A stretch of 33,703 bases of DNA from a virus, in the IMG/VR virus record IMGVR_UViG_3300031951_000694, positions 1-33,703 of that record; one strand, 5' to 3'. The notes beneath the pieces were generated by a model. That model ran no database searches, was not told the DNA's origin, and saw only the letters and a program-made list of their open reading frames with translations. Position 1 is the stretch's first letter; every line of letters begins with the position of its first letter. The position numbers and the translations under genes are program-made. Shown piece after piece: positions 25,286 through 32,681 of the stretch.

Positions 25286-26695
25286 TTAAGTCCTCGTTAA
25301 GTTTAGTGATAGTGTTAATCTTGTTATAGTCGTAGAACTATCTATATTGAAACGCAGAGTATCTCCAGCTGTAATTGATGTAGTCCATCCAGTCAATGTA
25401 GAACTAGTCGCGCTCGTTTGAGATGTTAATGTTGGTTTAGCAGAACCAGTAATTGTATCTGCAACAGTCGGAGGATAGTTAGCGAACGTATCTTTCCATA
25501 TGTCTACTACAGCACTACCAGATTGATCTGCCATTAAAGACCACGATGTAATCGTAGAATTAAATGGAATTTGCAAATCACCTTTTATGCCTGTTGTGAT
25601 AGCTGATCCGCCGCCGTCAATTAAAAATCCAATACCTGCTGTTGTGGTTGAAGAAGAAATAGTAATGGTATCTGTTGTTGGATTTCCAGCAAGTGTAATA
25701 CCCGATCCAGCAACTAGAGTAAGTCTATCAGTTGTTGAGTCTGCTGAAACTACGTTAGCACCTACAAGGATACCAGAGAATCCGTTGGCTGCACTTCCAC
25801 CGCCTCCAGATACAGGAGACCAATAGACACCTGTTCCAGACGTGCGAAGATAATAACCAGACACACCAGCTGTATTGTTTGCTACAAGAGTTCCACCAAG
25901 TATTGTGTTACCTGATACGCTCAATTGACCATTGGCTACTGTTACACCGTTGATAACTGTTCTGTCTGTTACAACAGCAGGATTGCCTAAGACGGTGTTA
26001 CCAGCAACATATAAGTTTGTGGAAATTGTAGCACGACCAGTATGTGCTAGTAGACCAGATGTAGCTGGATTTGATTTTGTAGCGTATAACGTTGATGCGT
26101 TGGCTACTTGTAATCTGTCAGAAATAAGTGCGCGAAGAGCAGTATTGGTTCCCGTTAGATTTGTATTGACCAGTGTAATACGCGATGTTTGCGTAGCAAT
26201 TGAAGAGTTTGTGTTAGCAAGTGCAGCACGTTCAATAGTTTTTGTTTGATAGATTGCTACAGCATTAGCCACTTGTAAACGATCACTGATAAGTGTACGA
26301 AGAGCAGTGTTTGTGCCAGTGAGCGCAGTCCAGCTTGCTCTTGTTGCAATATAAGCGTTTGTATTGGCTAGTATAGTTTTGACATAGCTATTTGACGCAG
26401 CATATGCTTTTGTGGCATAGGTTGCGGAAGCATTAGAAACTTGGAGATAATTTGTTGATACAGCTGCTGTAACACCAGTAACAACTGTATCATTTTGCGT
26501 TAGATTTTTTACAAGAGATGTTGTAGTAGAAACTAATCCGCCACTGCCACCACCAATTTCGAATACAGCCGTACCGTTGGAAGAGTAAAGTTTCTGATCT
26601 TTATAATTGATTGCAAGTTCACCAACGCTCAGCGAAGCTGTGTTTGGTTGTTTACCCAAAACGCCACTGCGTTTGATTTTAATTGTTGATGCCAC
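25286..26695 (-). CDS. Tail fibre protein (paralogue A) with a beta-sandwich tip
   Basis: A 469-residue fibre. The N-terminus (STIKIKRSGVLGKQP, VGELAINYKDQKLYSSNGT) is the widespread phage fibre attachment-type domain. The middle is coiled-coil-like, with repeats such as YATKAYAASNSYVKTILANTN, LRTLISDRLQVANA and GHTGRATIS-type segments. The C-terminal ~100 residues (LQIPFNSTITSWSLMADQSG, WTTSITAGDTLRFNID) match a small beta-sandwich tip frequent in phage fibres. The start is GTG at 26695, supported by AGGAG 6 bases upstream. It shares its N-terminal domain and central module with the 26761-28014 protein. Confidence 0.85.
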   Translation of the reverse strand: MASTIKIKRSGVLGKQPNTASLSVGELAINYKDQKLYSSNGTAVFEIGGGSGGLVSTTTSLVKNLTQNDTVVTGVTAAVSTNYLQVSNASATYATKAYAASNSYVKTILANTNAYIATRASWTALTGTNTALRTLISDRLQVANAVAIYQTKTIERAALANTNSSIATQTSRITLVNTNLTGTNTALRALISDRLQVANASTLYATKSNPATSGLLAHTGRATISTNLYVAGNTVLGNPAVVTDRTVINGVTVANGQLSVSGNTILGGTLVANNTAGVSGYYLRTSGTGVYWSPVSGGGGSAANGFSGILVGANVVSADSTTDRLTLVAGSGITLAGNPTTDTITISSSTTTAGIGFLIDGGGSAITTGIKGDLQIPFNSTITSWSLMADQSGSAVVDIWKDTFANYPPTVADTITGSAKPTLTSQTSATSSTLTGWTTSITAGDTLRFNIDSSTTITRLTLSLNLTRT

Positions 26696-26715
26696 ACTCG
26701 ACTCCTAGAAAGGAA

Positions 26716-26743
26716 AGGTGGGTGAAGCACTTGTCACCCACCT
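26716..26743 (-). terminator. Hairpin between the two paralogous fibre genes
   Basis: A perfect 10-bp stem (AGGTGGGTGA / TCACCCACCT) with an 8-base loop lies between the two fibre genes. On the minus strand it is followed by TTCCTTTCT, a weak U tract. It may act as a partial rho-independent terminator or mRNA-stabilising hairpin, lowering expression of the downstream fibres. Confidence 0.6.
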
Positions 26744-26760
26744 GTGCATATCAATTTATA

Positions 26761-28014
26761 TTAGTATGTTCCGCCGTCAACTACAGCTTCGATTGTAGCA
26801 ACTGCATAGCCAGCTGCACCAGTATCTACTGTTGTTCCTGGTTCTGTTTGAGAACCTGTATAGAACTTGAACACACCGTCTGTTGCATCGCGGAACAAAC
26901 CAGAATACTTTGTTCCTGATGAAGCATACTTACCATAGAAACCTACGTCAACTGCGTCTGTCGAGTTATTAGCAGCCAACTTAATCATCGAGTCATCAAC
27001 GTTCAGAGTCGATGAAGAAATATAAGTTACTGCACCTTCAACAGTCAGATCGCCGTCAATGATTGTAGAACCGCTGATTCGTGTGTTACCAGAAACAGCA
27101 AGGTTTGTTCCAACGGTCAAGCGACCTGAGTGATTGAAGAACCCTGATGTTGACGGACTTGACTTGACTGCGTAAGTAGAAACTGCATTAGCAACTTCTA
27201 GGTATTTGGCAACGTTGAGATTAGCTGTATCCAGAGGAGCCCAATAGACACCAGTTCCAGATGTTCTCAGATAGTAGCCAGAAGTTCCTGCTGTATTGTT
27301 AGCAACAAGAGTTCCACCAAGTGTTGTATTACCAGAAACCGAAAGGTTTGTGCTGATAGTCGCACGACCAGTATGTGCTAACAAACCAGATGTTGTTGGA
27401 TTGGATGCGTTAGCTTTGGTTGCAATATATGTGTTGGTATTAGCAAGCGCAGAATTGAATGTGCTTGTGCTGACCTTAGTTGCAATGTACGAATTGGTAT
27501 TAGCTAAACGAGCATCAGCTGTAGATTTTGTTTCATACGTTGATGCAGCATTAGCAACCTGAAGGCGATCCGAGATAAGTGTACGGAGCGCTGTATTGGT
27601 ATTGACAAGGTTTGTATTAACAAGCCCAATACGAGTTGCTTGTGTAGCAATGTATGAATTCGTATTAGCAAGATCTGTATTATGGGTGCTTGTGTTTAGC
27701 TTAGTCGCAATGTATGAGTTGGTATTAGCTAATGCAGAATTGAACGTAGTCGTATTGACTTTTGTTGCGATATAAGAATTTGTATTCGCAAGAAGAGTAT
27801 TTACATACGAGTTGGCTGCTGCATATGCTTTCGTCGCATATACTGCAGAAGCATTGGCTACCGAAAGGTACTGAGCGCCAATTCGATAGATCGTTGCTCC
27901 ATCACCGACGAATAGCTGACGATCAGGAATGTTGACGGCAATTTCACCTGCAACAAGTGCAGACGGCGCAGCCCCTGGCGTCGTACTTCTTTTGATTTTA
28001 ATTATTGATGCCAT
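26761..28014 (-). CDS. Tail fibre protein (paralogue B) with ANTNSYIATK repeats
   Basis: A 417-residue fibre. The N-terminus (SIIKIKRSTTPGAAPSALVAGEIAVNIPDRQLF) is the same attachment-type domain as paralogue A. Residues ~55-215 contain many copies of LANTNSYIATK, probably an extended trimeric coiled coil. The following TSGLLAHTGRATISTNL and AGTSGYYLRTSGTGVYW module is nearly identical to that in paralogue A. The C-terminus (SSTLNVDDSMIKLAANNSTDAVDVGFYGKY) is a domain seen in marine phage fibres. It overlaps the upstream coiled-coil gene by 17 bases. Confidence 0.85.
   Translation of the reverse strand: MASIIKIKRSTTPGAAPSALVAGEIAVNIPDRQLFVGDGATIYRIGAQYLSVANASAVYATKAYAAANSYVNTLLANTNSYIATKVNTTTFNSALANTNSYIATKLNTSTHNTDLANTNSYIATQATRIGLVNTNLVNTNTALRTLISDRLQVANAASTYETKSTADARLANTNSYIATKVSTSTFNSALANTNTYIATKANASNPTTSGLLAHTGRATISTNLSVSGNTTLGGTLVANNTAGTSGYYLRTSGTGVYWAPLDTANLNVAKYLEVANAVSTYAVKSSPSTSGFFNHSGRLTVGTNLAVSGNTRISGSTIIDGDLTVEGAVTYISSSTLNVDDSMIKLAANNSTDAVDVGFYGKYASSGTKYSGLFRDATDGVFKFYTGSQTEPGTTVDTGAAGYAVATIEAVVDGGTY
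27235..27830 (-). repeat. ANTN-type short coding repeats, shared with neighbouring fibre genes
   Basis: The segment encodes repeated LANTNSYIATK-like units with the recurring nucleotide core of the GTATTAGC type. Related units occur in the genes at 25286-26695 and 28969-29376 (YATKAYAASN, LLANTNSYIA). This gives three nearby genes with homologous blocks in the same orientation. Confidence 0.7.
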
Positions 28015-28348
28015 TTCCTACACCTCTGTTTTTAAACATTGAGCCGTCAGAGCTCTTGCGTTTTTGTTGACGTTTTATTTTTTCTTTTAGAACTGCTTCG
28101 TTTCTTTCACTAGTGACATCATCAAGATAATTGCTTAAACTTTTTCGATCAACTCTAGTGAGTTTATCGAGTTGTTCTTTATACTCGCTATTTATACTTT
28201 TTAGCTTATTGAGTTCTTTTTCGAGCATAGTATTTTTAGTCGTCAGTAAAAGTATCTGTTGCTGCAGCTGATTGATTTTGGTCTGCTGCTGCTCCATAAA
28301 CTCATTGATAACTTCAAGCTCTTTGCCCTCTTCAAATGTATCAGACAT
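27998..28348 (-). CDS. Coiled-coil protein in the fibre operon
   Basis: A 116-residue, highly charged protein. Residues ~10-70 (QQQTKINQLQQQILLLTTKN, LEKELNKLKSI) show clear heptad-type Leu/Ile spacing. The C-terminus is basic (KEKIKRQQKRKSSDG). The start is directly adjacent to the upstream stop and the stop overlaps the next gene by 17 bases. It may be a fibre trimerisation or assembly helper; no family is recognised. Confidence 0.72.
   Translation of the reverse strand: MSDTFEEGKELEVINEFMEQQQTKINQLQQQILLLTTKNTMLEKELNKLKSINSEYKEQLDKLTRVDRKSLSNYLDDVTSERNEAVLKEKIKRQQKRKSSDGSMFKNRGVGNGINN
28189..28196 (-). promoter_or_regulatory. Possible internal late promoter
   Basis: An exact TATAAATA on the minus strand lies inside the coiled-coil gene, about 175 bases upstream of the fibre paralogue B start. 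It could add transcription of the fibre genes, or could be a chance match within coding sequence. Confidence 0.35.
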
Positions 28349-28969
28349 TTACGAATAAGAACCTCCATCCACGTCATCGAACTTGGGAATCCCGTTAGAT
28401 CCGATCTGCATTACTTTGCCGCTTGATCCTGTAGCAAAAGCAAACGCTGTGCTATTTGAAGCGTACATCACGCCATTTTGCGTCAATGAAGATTTGCCTG
28501 TGCCACCGTATTGAACACCAAGAACGTTGTTCAATACAAGATTTGTAATTGTTAGTTTTTCGAACGTGCTTGGTGTATTGGCTGTAACGACAAGCTGTGA
28601 TGCTTGAATAGTAGCAGGTTGATTGTTACTAGTTACAAAAGTGATAACACCGTTACCACTGGCTTTGATTTGGGCTCCGGCAAGATAAATTGTATTACCA
28701 GCTAGATAAAGTGATCTCCATCTTTTGGTAGGTGTGCCAAGATCGTATGTTATGTTCGCTTGCGGAACAATGTTAGTCGTGACGCTGAGTAGATTAGCTG
28801 AAGCTGCGCCTATCTCATTAAACTTTGCAAGACGCGTTCCACCAACAGTCGATCCGTCATGAACACGGATCGTCTTGTTAGTGGTATCAACCGTTATCTC
28901 ACCGTTCGCTCCAGTGAACGAATTGTGCTGAGTGGCCGTACCTCTTCTGAACTTTATCTCGATAGCCAT
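28349..28969 (-). CDS. Short fibre protein with an Mtd-like N-terminal domain
   Basis: A 206-residue protein. The N-terminus IEIKFRRGTATQHNSFTGANGEITVDTTNKTIRVHDGST has the pattern of the fold found at the start of many phage fibre/tropism proteins (Mtd-N or hyaluronidase-N-like). LGTPTKRWRSLYLAGNTIYL, a motif often seen in marine phage fibres, follows near residue 75, and the end is GKVMQIGSNGIPKFDDVDGG. It overlaps the upstream stop by 1 base (TAATG). Probably one of several thin fibres or fibre adaptors. Confidence 0.78.
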   Translation of the reverse strand: MAIEIKFRRGTATQHNSFTGANGEITVDTTNKTIRVHDGSTVGGTRLAKFNEIGAASANLLSVTTNIVPQANITYDLGTPTKRWRSLYLAGNTIYLAGAQIKASGNGVITFVTSNNQPATIQASQLVVTANTPSTFEKLTITNLVLNNVLGVQYGGTGKSSLTQNGVMYASNSTAFAFATGSSGKVMQIGSNGIPKFDDVDGGSYS

Positions 28970-29376
28970 TACAGCGTTCCGTAATCCTGTTGTGTATCTG
29001 GATCAACCGCAGATGTAATAAAGCCATAATCAAAACCCCCCGATGAAGGAGAAGCAGCAACAACAGACGCTATGTAAGAGTTAGTGTTTGCAAGCAACAA
29101 CTTTACATATGCGTTCGATGCAGCATAAGCCTTCGTAGCATATTTATTAGCTACATTGGCTACTTGAATTCTGTCATTGATAAGTGCGCGAACAGCCACA
29201 TTAGATGCAGCGTATGCTTTAGTTGCGAACTTTGCGTTCGCATTCGTTACTTCAATGTAGATGTGTTCATTACTACCAATTTCATTAACAGCATCAATGA
29301 TCTCATTGACCTTAAGTCGCAGAGATTTAATTGTTGTTGTAGAACTTGTGTTGGCTACTCCAATCGGATGGCTCAT
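28969..29376 (-). CDS. Small fibre-associated protein with YATKAYAASN repeats
   Basis: A 135-residue protein. An N-terminal helix (SLRLKVNEIIDAVNEIGSNE) precedes two copies of [YF]ATKAYAASN at about residues 50-85, a unit shared with both fibre paralogues. The C-terminus (FGSGGFDYGF-like, ending DPDTQQDYGTL) resembles fibre tips. ATGA overlap with the collagen-like gene. It is likely a linker or short fibre. Confidence 0.72.
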   Translation of the reverse strand: MSHPIGVANTSSTTTIKSLRLKVNEIIDAVNEIGSNEHIYIEVTNANAKFATKAYAASNVAVRALINDRIQVANVANKYATKAYAASNAYVKLLLANTNSYIASVVAASPSSGGFDYGFITSAVDPDTQQDYGTL

Positions 29377-30227
29377 GGATTCTCCAGAGCGTCGATACGA
29401 GCTTCTAGAGCAGCGATCTGTGAGAGCGCATTATTAAGAGCATTCGTTAATACATTGATTGTGTTTGAAGACGCGCCTGTTACGTTTACGACAACTAGAT
29501 CGTTTTCGTTTAGGTCACCAAGTTCTGATTTCGTAACAAGAAGCGGAGCTGTATTACCACCTCCTCCAGCAACTGTTCCAGCTTGCCATTTACCAGTCGC
29601 TGAGTTATAGACAAGTGCTTGACCATTGCTCGCGTTCTTCAAGCTGGTATAATCAACGTCATCGAGTTTGTGAAGATTGACTTCACCAGATCCAGAACTA
29701 CGACCAAGACCCATTGCGGCAGAAAATGCGATACGCGAGATGCGCTTTTCTGCGCCGTCAAGAAACTGCTCTACTTCTTTGCGAAGCGGAGTGATATCAG
29801 CCATAGGTCCGACTGGACCAACTGGACCTACCGGACCGCGCTCACCTGGATCACCCTTATCACCTCTGTCTCCCTTTTCGCCTTTCTCGCCGCGAATACC
29901 AATCTCGCCTTGTTCACCAATAAGACCGCGTGGACCAATATCACCTTTGTTACCTTTTGGACCACGTCGACCTTCAGGTCCACGCAAGCGAACTTCCTTC
30001 AGCTCCAACACTCCGTTAGACTCTGAAAGAGTTTTGATTTGTTCTAGGATTTCGCGCTTGATTTCGTTTGCTTCTTGTTTGGCAAACTTGGAAGAGATAG
30101 AAAGTATTTTAGCCTTTTCTACTTCAGATATGCTATTTTCGAGTAGATTTTTGCGTAGTTCTTCCGCTTCTGCCTTAGCGAACTTGGCAGCTATGGAAAG
30201 AATCTGAGCTTTTTCTAACTCTTTCAT
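29373..30227 (-). CDS. Collagen-like fibre protein
   Basis: A 284-residue protein. The N-terminal ~65 residues contain two tandem copies of a helical unit (EKAQILSIAAKFAKAEAEEL / EKAKILSISSKFAKQEANEI). Residues 83-142 are 20 uninterrupted Gly-X-Y triplets (from GPEGRRGPK to GPVGPVGPM), a collagen-type triple helix rich in charged pairs. After it come KLDDVDYTSLKNASNGQALVY, a Phage fibre 'QALVYNSATGKW' motif, and a C-terminal coiled coil (ALSQIAALEARIDALENP) that may trimerise the protein. It starts 2 bases after the portal B stop, so it is translationally linked to the second virion module. Confidence 0.88.
   Translation of the reverse strand: MKELEKAQILSIAAKFAKAEAEELRKNLLENSISEVEKAKILSISSKFAKQEANEIKREILEQIKTLSESNGVLELKEVRLRGPEGRRGPKGNKGDIGPRGLIGEQGEIGIRGEKGEKGDRGDKGDPGERGPVGPVGPVGPMADITPLRKEVEQFLDGAEKRISRIAFSAAMGLGRSSGSGEVNLHKLDDVDYTSLKNASNGQALVYNSATGKWQAGTVAGGGGNTAPLLVTKSELGDLNENDLVVVNVTGASSNTINVLTNALNNALSQIAALEARIDALENP
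29802..29981 (-). repeat. Gly-X-Y collagen repeat tract (20 triplets)
   Basis: The tract encodes 20 consecutive Gly-X-Y triplets without interruption. The 3' part encodes GPVGPVGPVGPM from near-identical 9-base units, which could slip in length. Confidence 0.88.
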
Positions 30228-30229
30228 TT

Positions 30230-31990
30230 TTAGATAGCATCCTTGATCTCTTCTTCCACGTCGTCAAGATCTTCTTTAGAAACCTTTTCAATAGCACGAG
30301 TCATGCTTTCGATGAGCTTCTTATCTTCTTCTGTTAATATTTTAGGAATGAAAGGAACGGTTTCTTCTTTCGCCGTTACTTTCTTTGTGCCAGAAGTATC
30401 ATTCTTGACTCTAATTTCAACTTTTTGTGGCGTTGATTTTTCTTTTTGTGGTTGCGTGTTAGCTATATTCTGATCATTGTTTTGCTGCTGCTCTGCGTTA
30501 GCCTCAGCTTCAGCCTGACCCTCAATAGCCATCTGCTGATCCATTTCTTTCATCTCGTCTTCAGTTTGACGAAGAACGTTCTTACGAATCCACTCGACTG
30601 AGTAATACTTACCAACGTATGCGTCAACAACACCAAGAACAGCAAGACGATTATTCATCATATCCTGTTCTTTGATTTCAGCGTAGTAGTTGTCACGCTG
30701 GAAATCATACTTGATATCGTTCTTCATATCCTTCCACTCTTCGCGGGTCATTACACCCTTGAGGAGCAGTTGGATTTCTAACAGATTATCAAACAGATGT
30801 GTAAAACGATCGCGCAGACGCTCAACGAACTTGGCATACTTTACTTCGTCGCGTGTGATTTCACCTGAACGACCAAGCGAGAACTGACCGTCTGGTTCAA
30901 GGCGCGAGATAGGAACTGACAGAGACTTGTAGAGCTTCTTGCGGAAGTAGTCTACGTCATCCATCTGCCCAAGATTCTCACCGCCAGGCAACGTGGTAAT
31001 TTCTGTACCACGTCCACCCTCGCGGCGTGGGAGCCAATAATCCTCAAGCATAGTCATGAACTTACGAGCGTCTTTGATTTCGCCGTTGTTCGCATCGTAG
31101 ACCAGACGATTTTTGTGACGAACCATCATGTCGCGAACATACTGTTCAGCTTTTGCTTTGGGAAGATTACCAACGTCAATGTAGAAGATACGACGCTCGG
31201 GAGCGCGCGCGAGACGATAGATAACTACCGCGTCTTCGAGCATACGCAACTGATTAAGTGGCTTGATCGCTTTGTGTAGATGCGAAAGAACCATGCGATT
31301 GCGAGCGTCAAGCAAACCGCTGTGAACGTAGCAGATAGCATCTTTCGAAATCTTTACACCCTGTGTGAGCGTACCAGATGAAAGACCTGCTGGATTGAAG
31401 AGATAGTATTCTTCGTATGGAGGAGCAATCAGCTTAGAGTTCTGCCCAACAACTGGCGTTCTCTTGATTGGCTGACGAATCTTGCGGATACGACGAGGAT
31501 CGATGTAACGCAGCTCTTGAATGCCCTTGCGAGGCTGAGCTGTGTCAATCATGATGTGATAGAACAAACGACCGTCGATATACCAACGACGGAAGATTTC
31601 ATAAGCCATGCTATTAAAGTCGAGCAGAGTTAGAATTTCATTGAACTCTTCTTCAATGCGCTTCTTGATGCTGTCTGGCTGTTCTAGTTTGTCGAGATTG
31701 AGTGAGACTGGATCATCATGTTCATTTGAGATGATGGCTTCATTAACAACGTCATCGACAGCAGACTCGCACTCTGGATACATCGACATTTCGCGATATC
31801 GAGTTACGAGTTCTGCTTCGTTCTTAGCTGTACCTTCTAGATCAACATATGTTCCATATGCGCCACCAGGCGCGACTTCCATCGCGCCGTCAAGATTAGG
31901 AGGTGGGGCAAATGAAGGGATTTGGACTGCTTGCTTTTCAGCAACGTCGTTGTCCCTTCCAATGCGGAAGCCAAATAATTCGATCGCCAT
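30230..31990 (-). CDS. 20: Portal vertex protein gp20, copy B (complete)
   Basis: A full-length T4-type portal of 586 residues, with the same motifs as copy A: YGTYVDLEG, RWYIDGRLFYH, YIDPRRIRKI, LSHLHKAIKPLNQLR, YIDVGNLPK and the block containing EDYWLPRREGGRGTE. No frameshift or stop is seen, so it appears functional. The N-terminus (ELFGFRIGRDNDVAEKQAVQ) and the Gln/Lys/Glu-rich C-terminus (residues ~500-586) differ from copy A. Its DNA is far richer in G+C: a homologous 60-base piece has 30 G+C (30901-30960) against 16 in copy A (601-660). The start has AAGGA 8 bases upstream. It lies between gp19B and the collagen-like gene, where T4 would have prohead genes. Confidence 0.95.
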   Translation of the reverse strand: MAIELFGFRIGRDNDVAEKQAVQIPSFAPPPNLDGAMEVAPGGAYGTYVDLEGTAKNEAELVTRYREMSMYPECESAVDDVVNEAIISNEHDDPVSLNLDKLEQPDSIKKRIEEEFNEILTLLDFNSMAYEIFRRWYIDGRLFYHIMIDTAQPRKGIQELRYIDPRRIRKIRQPIKRTPVVGQNSKLIAPPYEEYYLFNPAGLSSGTLTQGVKISKDAICYVHSGLLDARNRMVLSHLHKAIKPLNQLRMLEDAVVIYRLARAPERRIFYIDVGNLPKAKAEQYVRDMMVRHKNRLVYDANNGEIKDARKFMTMLEDYWLPRREGGRGTEITTLPGGENLGQMDDVDYFRKKLYKSLSVPISRLEPDGQFSLGRSGEITRDEVKYAKFVERLRDRFTHLFDNLLEIQLLLKGVMTREEWKDMKNDIKYDFQRDNYYAEIKEQDMMNNRLAVLGVVDAYVGKYYSVEWIRKNVLRQTEDEMKEMDQQMAIEGQAEAEANAEQQQNNDQNIANTQPQKEKSTPQKVEIRVKNDTSGTKKVTAKEETVPFIPKILTEEDKKLIESMTRAIEKVSKEDLDDVEEEIKDAI

Positions 31991-32007
31991 TAATTTTCCT
32001 TCAACTT

Positions 32008-32015
32008 AATTTATA
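32008..32015 (-). promoter_or_regulatory. Near-consensus late promoter before portal B
   Basis: The minus strand reads TATAAATT, one mismatch from the late box, 18-25 bases upstream of the portal B start, with an AAGGA Shine-Dalgarno between. The distance would leave only a very short leader; weak support. Confidence 0.3.
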
Positions 32016-32032
32016 ACAAAACGGCGATCAAA

Positions 32033-32641
32033 TTACTCGTTGATCACCCTACCGTTAACGTCAGCGTCAACAGTCCAGTAATCGTAGGCAAACTCTACAG
32101 TGAATTCTTCGATAGCATCAGTTGTTTCCCAATTCAGTTCGATGTTACCAACGTTTACTGGGAAGATGTTAATGAATGAATATTCGCGAGTTGGAATAGC
32201 AGCATCGCCTGATGTAGTACCGCCAGCGAACACGCCCGTCTTAGCATAATGACGAACTGTAGCTGTTGTGCGATACGAAGCGAGACCCTGCTCAGTGATT
32301 ACTGATGGATTACGAAGATTGTTTTCGTGTGAGTTGATGAATGAGCTCCAGAGTTCGAAAGCGTTACGAACCAGGAAGTCTTCATCATTGAGAACTGTAA
32401 CCGTCCAGTTTTCGAACGTGCGGTTACCAGCCATCTTTACCTTACGACCAAAGTAAGGGACTTCGATAGTGCCTACTGAAGATGTTGGAATCGAAGTAGC
32501 CTTACATACGAACGTAAATTGCTGTTCAGCTGTTGGCTCTGCGATACCTGCTGGGAGCGTCAAGAACACCTCAAAGAGAGATGCTCTTGCGCCACCATAT
32601 GGTAATCCTCTTGCGGCGAACGTAGATACATTAAAGGGCAT
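32033..32641 (-). CDS. 19: Tail tube protein gp19, copy B
   Basis: A 202-residue tail tube subunit. The hallmarks GGARASLFEVFL, VPYFGRKVKMAGNRTF, TVTVLNDEDF and FAYDYWTV match copy A, but the sequence between them is very different, especially residues ~95-150. The ATG is preceded by AGGGAG 8-9 bases upstream. It lies between gp18B and gp20B in the same order as module A. Intact, with no disrupted frame. Confidence 0.94.
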   Translation of the reverse strand: MPFNVSTFAARGLPYGGARASLFEVFLTLPAGIAEPTAEQQFTFVCKATSIPTSSVGTIEVPYFGRKVKMAGNRTFENWTVTVLNDEDFLVRNAFELWSSFINSHENNLRNPSVITEQGLASYRTTATVRHYAKTGVFAGGTTSGDAAIPTREYSFINIFPVNVGNIELNWETTDAIEEFTVEFAYDYWTVDADVNGRVINE

Positions 32642-32681
32642 TAGTTTTTCTCCCTATCCTTTCTGATATTTAGTCCGCCGA

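Noticed and set aside
28349-28969. Diversity-generating retroelement, suggested by the Mtd-like N-terminal pattern
   Set aside because: No reverse transcriptase, template repeat or variable repeat pair is visible, and the C-terminus does not look like a C-type lectin fold.
31982-32029. 7-bp inverted repeat (GATCGCC/GGCGATC) surrounding the portal B start
   Set aside because: The stem is short and the loop is about 34 bases; chance is a sufficient explanation.
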